From assembly GCA_002390155.1 (NCBI GenBank), contig DGOS01000083.1, positions 1-15,603 of the forward strand: a DNA stretch of 15,603 nt, given 5' to 3'. Positions 13,515 through 15,603 of the stretch are shown here, piece after piece; position 1 is the first letter of the stretch; every line of letters begins with the position of its first letter. The DNA is from Hyphomicrobiaceae bacterium UBA4460. Its GTDB lineage: Bacteria > Pseudomonadota > Alphaproteobacteria > Rhizobiales > Methyloligellaceae. A program made the translations under genes and the position numbers. The notes under the pieces are model-generated. The model saw only the letters and a program-made list of their open reading frames with translations. It was not told the DNA's origin and made no database searches.

Positions 13515-14414
13515 GTGAGAAGAACTCTTGCCTATCGAAGCTTGGCGTTACCATTCGTGCTGGTGGCGCTGCTTTGCGGCGGCTGCAGCGTCATCGACGG
13601 TCCGGTACTCGATCCCAAAGGCCCCATCGCGCTCGCCGAGCGCAACCTTCTCTTCAAAGCCATCGCGATCATGATGATCGTGATCATTCCGGTCTTCTTG
13701 ATGGCGGCGTTTTTCACGCGGCACTTTCGCGGCACCAATCGCAAAGCGCGCTACACGCCGAATTTCGATTTCTACTGGCCCGCCGAGATCGTCGTTTGGA
13801 GCATTCCAGCCGCGATCGTGATCTGGCTCGGCGTCCATCTTTGGGCGAATACCTACAAGCTCGACCCCTATACGGAAATCGATCCGAGCGTGAAGCCGCT
13901 ACAAGTGCAGGCCATCGCGCAGGATTGGAAATGGCTGTTCGTCTATCCGGAGCACGATATCGCCGTCGTCAACGAATTGGCCATGCCGGTGGGCACGCCG
14001 GTCAGCATCACGATTACCTCCGACACGGTCATGAACTCGCTCGTGATCCCGGCGCTTGGCGGCCAAATCTACGCCATGGCGGGCATGCAGACGCGGCTCA
14101 ATCTTCTCGCGGACGAGACGGGCACGTTCTGGGGGCGCAACGTTCAATATAGCGGCACCGGCTTTGCCAACCAGCAATTCCAAACCCACGCACAGTCGAA
14201 AGAGGACTTCGATGCGTGGTTGGAAAAAGCGAAGCAGTCGGGCAAGGCGCTCGATGCGGCAACCTATGAATCGCTTGCGAAACCCAGCGAAAAAGTGCCC
14301 GTGACCTATTACTCGGGTGTCGAGCCGAACCTGTTCGACAGCATCATCGCCAAATACGCTCATAACGACGCCATGCTCACGCCGAGCAAGAAGAAACCTG
14401 AACCAGCGGAATAA
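13515..14414 (+). CDS. cyoA: Cytochrome bo3-type ubiquinol oxidase subunit II, CyoA
   Basis: Subunit II of a proton-pumping heme-copper quinol oxidase. A signal peptide ([11 protein letters not shown]) ends in CGGC with likely lipid-modified Cys24; the -3 residue is Cys, not the usual Leu. Then [16 protein letters not shown]1 (about 50-67) and TM2 (about 91-109), and a cupredoxin-like domain with [18 protein letters not shown] and [24 protein letters not shown], very close to E. coli CyoA. The CuA cysteines of cytochrome c oxidases are absent ([12 protein letters not shown] stands there), which marks it as a quinol oxidase. Start: GTG 13515 gives a short signal peptide and follows AAGG at seven bases. 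TTG 13464, preceded by AGAAGG at seven bases, is a real alternative adding 17 residues. cyoB starts five bases after the stop. Confidence 0.94.
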   Translation: MRRTLAYRSLALPFVLVALLCGGCSVIDGPVLDPKGPIALAERNLLFKAIAIMMIVIIPVFLMAAFFTRHFRGTNRKARYTPNFDFYWPAEIVVWSIPAAIVIWLGVHLWANTYKLDPYTEIDPSVKPLQVQAIAQDWKWLFVYPEHDIAVVNELAMPVGTPVSITITSDTVMNSLVIPALGGQIYAMAGMQTRLNLLADETGTFWGRNVQYSGTGFANQQFQTHAQSKEDFDAWLEKAKQSGKALDAATYESLAKPSEKVPVTYYSGVEPNLFDSIIAKYAHNDAMLTPSKKKPEPAE

Positions 14415-14419
14415 GACCC

Positions 14420-15603
14420 GTGGACCTTTTCGGCAGACTGACGATCGAGTCACTTCCCTTCTACAGCGCCATTGCGGCTTCGGGTGCCGCGGTGACCGTT
14501 CTTGGCGCTCTTGCGGTCGTCGGTGCCATTACCTATTTCGGCGCCTGGCGGATGGTGCTGACCGAGTGGGTCTCGAGTGTCGATCACAAGAAGATCGGCA
14601 TTATGTACATCATGCTGGCGCTCGTCATGCTCGTGCGCGGCTTCGTCGATGCAGCCATGATGCGCAGCCAGCAGGCAATCGCCTACAACAGCGAAGGCTA
14701 TCTGCCGCCGGGTCATTTCGATCAGATCTTTTCGTCCCATGGCACGATCATGATCTTCTTCATGGCCATGCCGTTCCTGGCCGGACTAGCAAATCTCATC
14801 GTGCCGCAGCAGATCGGTTCGCGGGATGTGGCGTTTCCCTTTATGAACTCGATCAGCCTGTGGCTGACCACGGCGGGGGCGGGGCTTATGCTCCTCTCGC
14901 TGGTCGTCGGCAAGTTCTCCACCGCGGGTTGGACGGCCTATCCTCCCTATTCCGGTGTTCAGTTCACGCCTGGTGTTGGCGTCGATTACTGGCTGTGGAT
15001 GGTGTTCATCGCGGGCTTCGGCTCCACGATGACCGGAATCAATTTCTTGGTGACGATCATCAAATGCCGGGCGCCCGGCATGACCATGTTCCGCCTGCCG
15101 CTTTTTACGTGGACCATCTTTGTCACGTCACTTCTGATGATTTTCGCGTTTCCCGCACTCACGGTTGCTTGCGCCACGCTGATTCTCGATCGGAACTTCG
15201 ACTTCCACTTCTTCACGAACGCCATGGGCGGGAACATGATGAACTACATCAACCTGTTTTGGTTGTGGGGTCATCCTGAGGTCTACATCCTTATCCTGCC
15301 GGCCTTCGGTGTGTTCTCCGAAGTCGTTGCCGTGTTCAGCCAGAAGCGTTTGTTCGGTTACGTCTCTCTCGTTTGTGCGACCGTAGCCATCGGGCTTCTG
15401 TCTTTCACTGTCTGGCTGCACCACTTCTTCACCATGGGATCGAGCGCCCGGGTCAATTCGTTCTTCGGAACCATGACCACGATCATCTCGGTGCCCACGG
15501 GCGTGAAGGTGTTCGACTGGCTGCTGACGATGTATCGCGGCCGCATCATCTTCAAACCGCCAATGCTCTTCACCATTGGCTTTCTGGTGACCTTCGTCAT
15601 CGG
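14420..15603 (+). CDS. cyoB: Cytochrome bo3-type ubiquinol oxidase subunit I, CyoB, 3' end missing
   Basis: The catalytic subunit with low-spin heme, heme-copper centre and proton channels; 394 codons are visible and the frame is still open at the window end (E. coli CyoB is about 660 aa). Start GTG 14420 ([15 protein letters not shown]), matching MFGKLSLDAVPF of E. coli. Key residues are seen one to two positions from E. coli numbering: quinone-site Arg73/Asp77 in [14 protein letters not shown], His99 and Gln102 in GHFDQIF, heme ligand His107, D-channel Asp136, the CuB/cross-link motif GHPEVY (His285, Glu287, Tyr289), His334/His335 and K-channel Lys363. The quinone-site residues show it oxidises quinol, not cytochrome c. 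It is coupled to cyoA with a 5-base gap; cyoC and cyoD are expected beyond the edge. Confidence 0.96.
   Translation, partial: MDLFGRLTIESLPFYSAIAASGAAVTVLGALAVVGAITYFGAWRMVLTEWVSSVDHKKIGIMYIMLALVMLVRGFVDAAMMRSQQAIAYNSEGYLPPGHFDQIFSSHGTIMIFFMAMPFLAGLANLIVPQQIGSRDVAFPFMNSISLWLTTAGAGLMLLSLVVGKFSTAGWTAYPPYSGVQFTPGVGVDYWLWMVFIAGFGSTMTGINFLVTIIKCRAPGMTMFRLPLFTWTIFVTSLLMIFAFPALTVACATLILDRNFDFHFFTNAMGGNMMNYINLFWLWGHPEVYILILPAFGVFSEVVAVFSQKRLFGYVSLVCATVAIGLLSFTVWLHHFFTMGSSARVNSFFGTMTTIISVPTGVKVFDWLLTMYRGRIIFKPPMLFTIGFLVTFVI

Noticed and set aside
13421..14152. Second plus-strand frame over most of cyoA
   Set aside because: Shifted shadow of cyoA with Arg/Ser/His-rich content and no ribosome site.
14317..15279. 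Long plus-strand frame overlapping cyoA and cyoB in another frame
   Set aside because: The translation is Arg/His-rich without motifs; the CyoA and CyoB frames match the oxidase family throughout.
1..15603. Mobile elements, CRISPR arrays, tRNA/rRNA genes or a defence system
   Set aside because: No transposase, integrase, terminal repeats, spaced direct repeats or tRNA-like cloverleaf was seen; the content is core metabolism, RNA modification, lipid A and respiration.

Overview
The window reads as a chromosomal, mostly housekeeping stretch of a GC-rich alphaproteobacterium, most likely of the order Hyphomicrobiales (Rhizobiales). The grounds are the protein styles (RsuA/RluB-type synthase, TadA, PurD, LpxK, UbiA, RsmE), the alphaproteobacterial small families DUF2093 and DUF4170 next to lipid A genes, and a quinol oxidase operon of cyo type. 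I see no tRNA, rRNA, CRISPR array, insertion sequence or phage gene, and no gap between genes longer than about 300 bp.

Layout. Positions 1-914 (minus strand) hold the start of rsmD and, just upstream of it, an rRNA pseudouridine synthase; the two overlap by one base. Divergent from them is tadA (plus, ends 1398). After about 220 bp of non-coding DNA comes an unrecognised small membrane or secreted protein (minus, 1616-1984), then purD (minus, 2146-3420). Divergent from purD are xseA and a DUF2093 gene (plus, 3526-5264). The DUF2093 gene meets lpxK tail to tail with a 4-base overlap.

The core is a minus-strand lipid A/LPS block. In transcription order it holds a CysQ/inositol-monophosphatase-like gene (11378-10554), a DUF4170 gene (10508-10254), a candidate terminator, an MsbA-type ABC exporter starting at TTG (10146-8293), one long frame that joins a DUF374 acyltransferase-like domain to the Kdo transferase WaaA/KdtA (8267-6258), and lpxK (6268-5261). 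WaaA and LpxK make the Kdo-lipid A core, and the ABC exporter could flip it across the inner membrane. The single-frame DUF374-WaaA arrangement is the most unusual thing here.

On the right, ubiA (minus) and rsmE (plus) are divergent, followed by cyoA and the first two thirds of cyoB (plus, running off the window end). UbiA starts the membrane part of ubiquinone synthesis and the Cyo oxidase uses ubiquinol. A perfect FNR/FixK-like palindrome overlaps the rsmE stop codon upstream of cyoA and suggests oxygen control of the oxidase. I found no convincing undescribed system. The best leads are the fusion, the palindrome, the hairpins before the exporter, and the small orphan protein.
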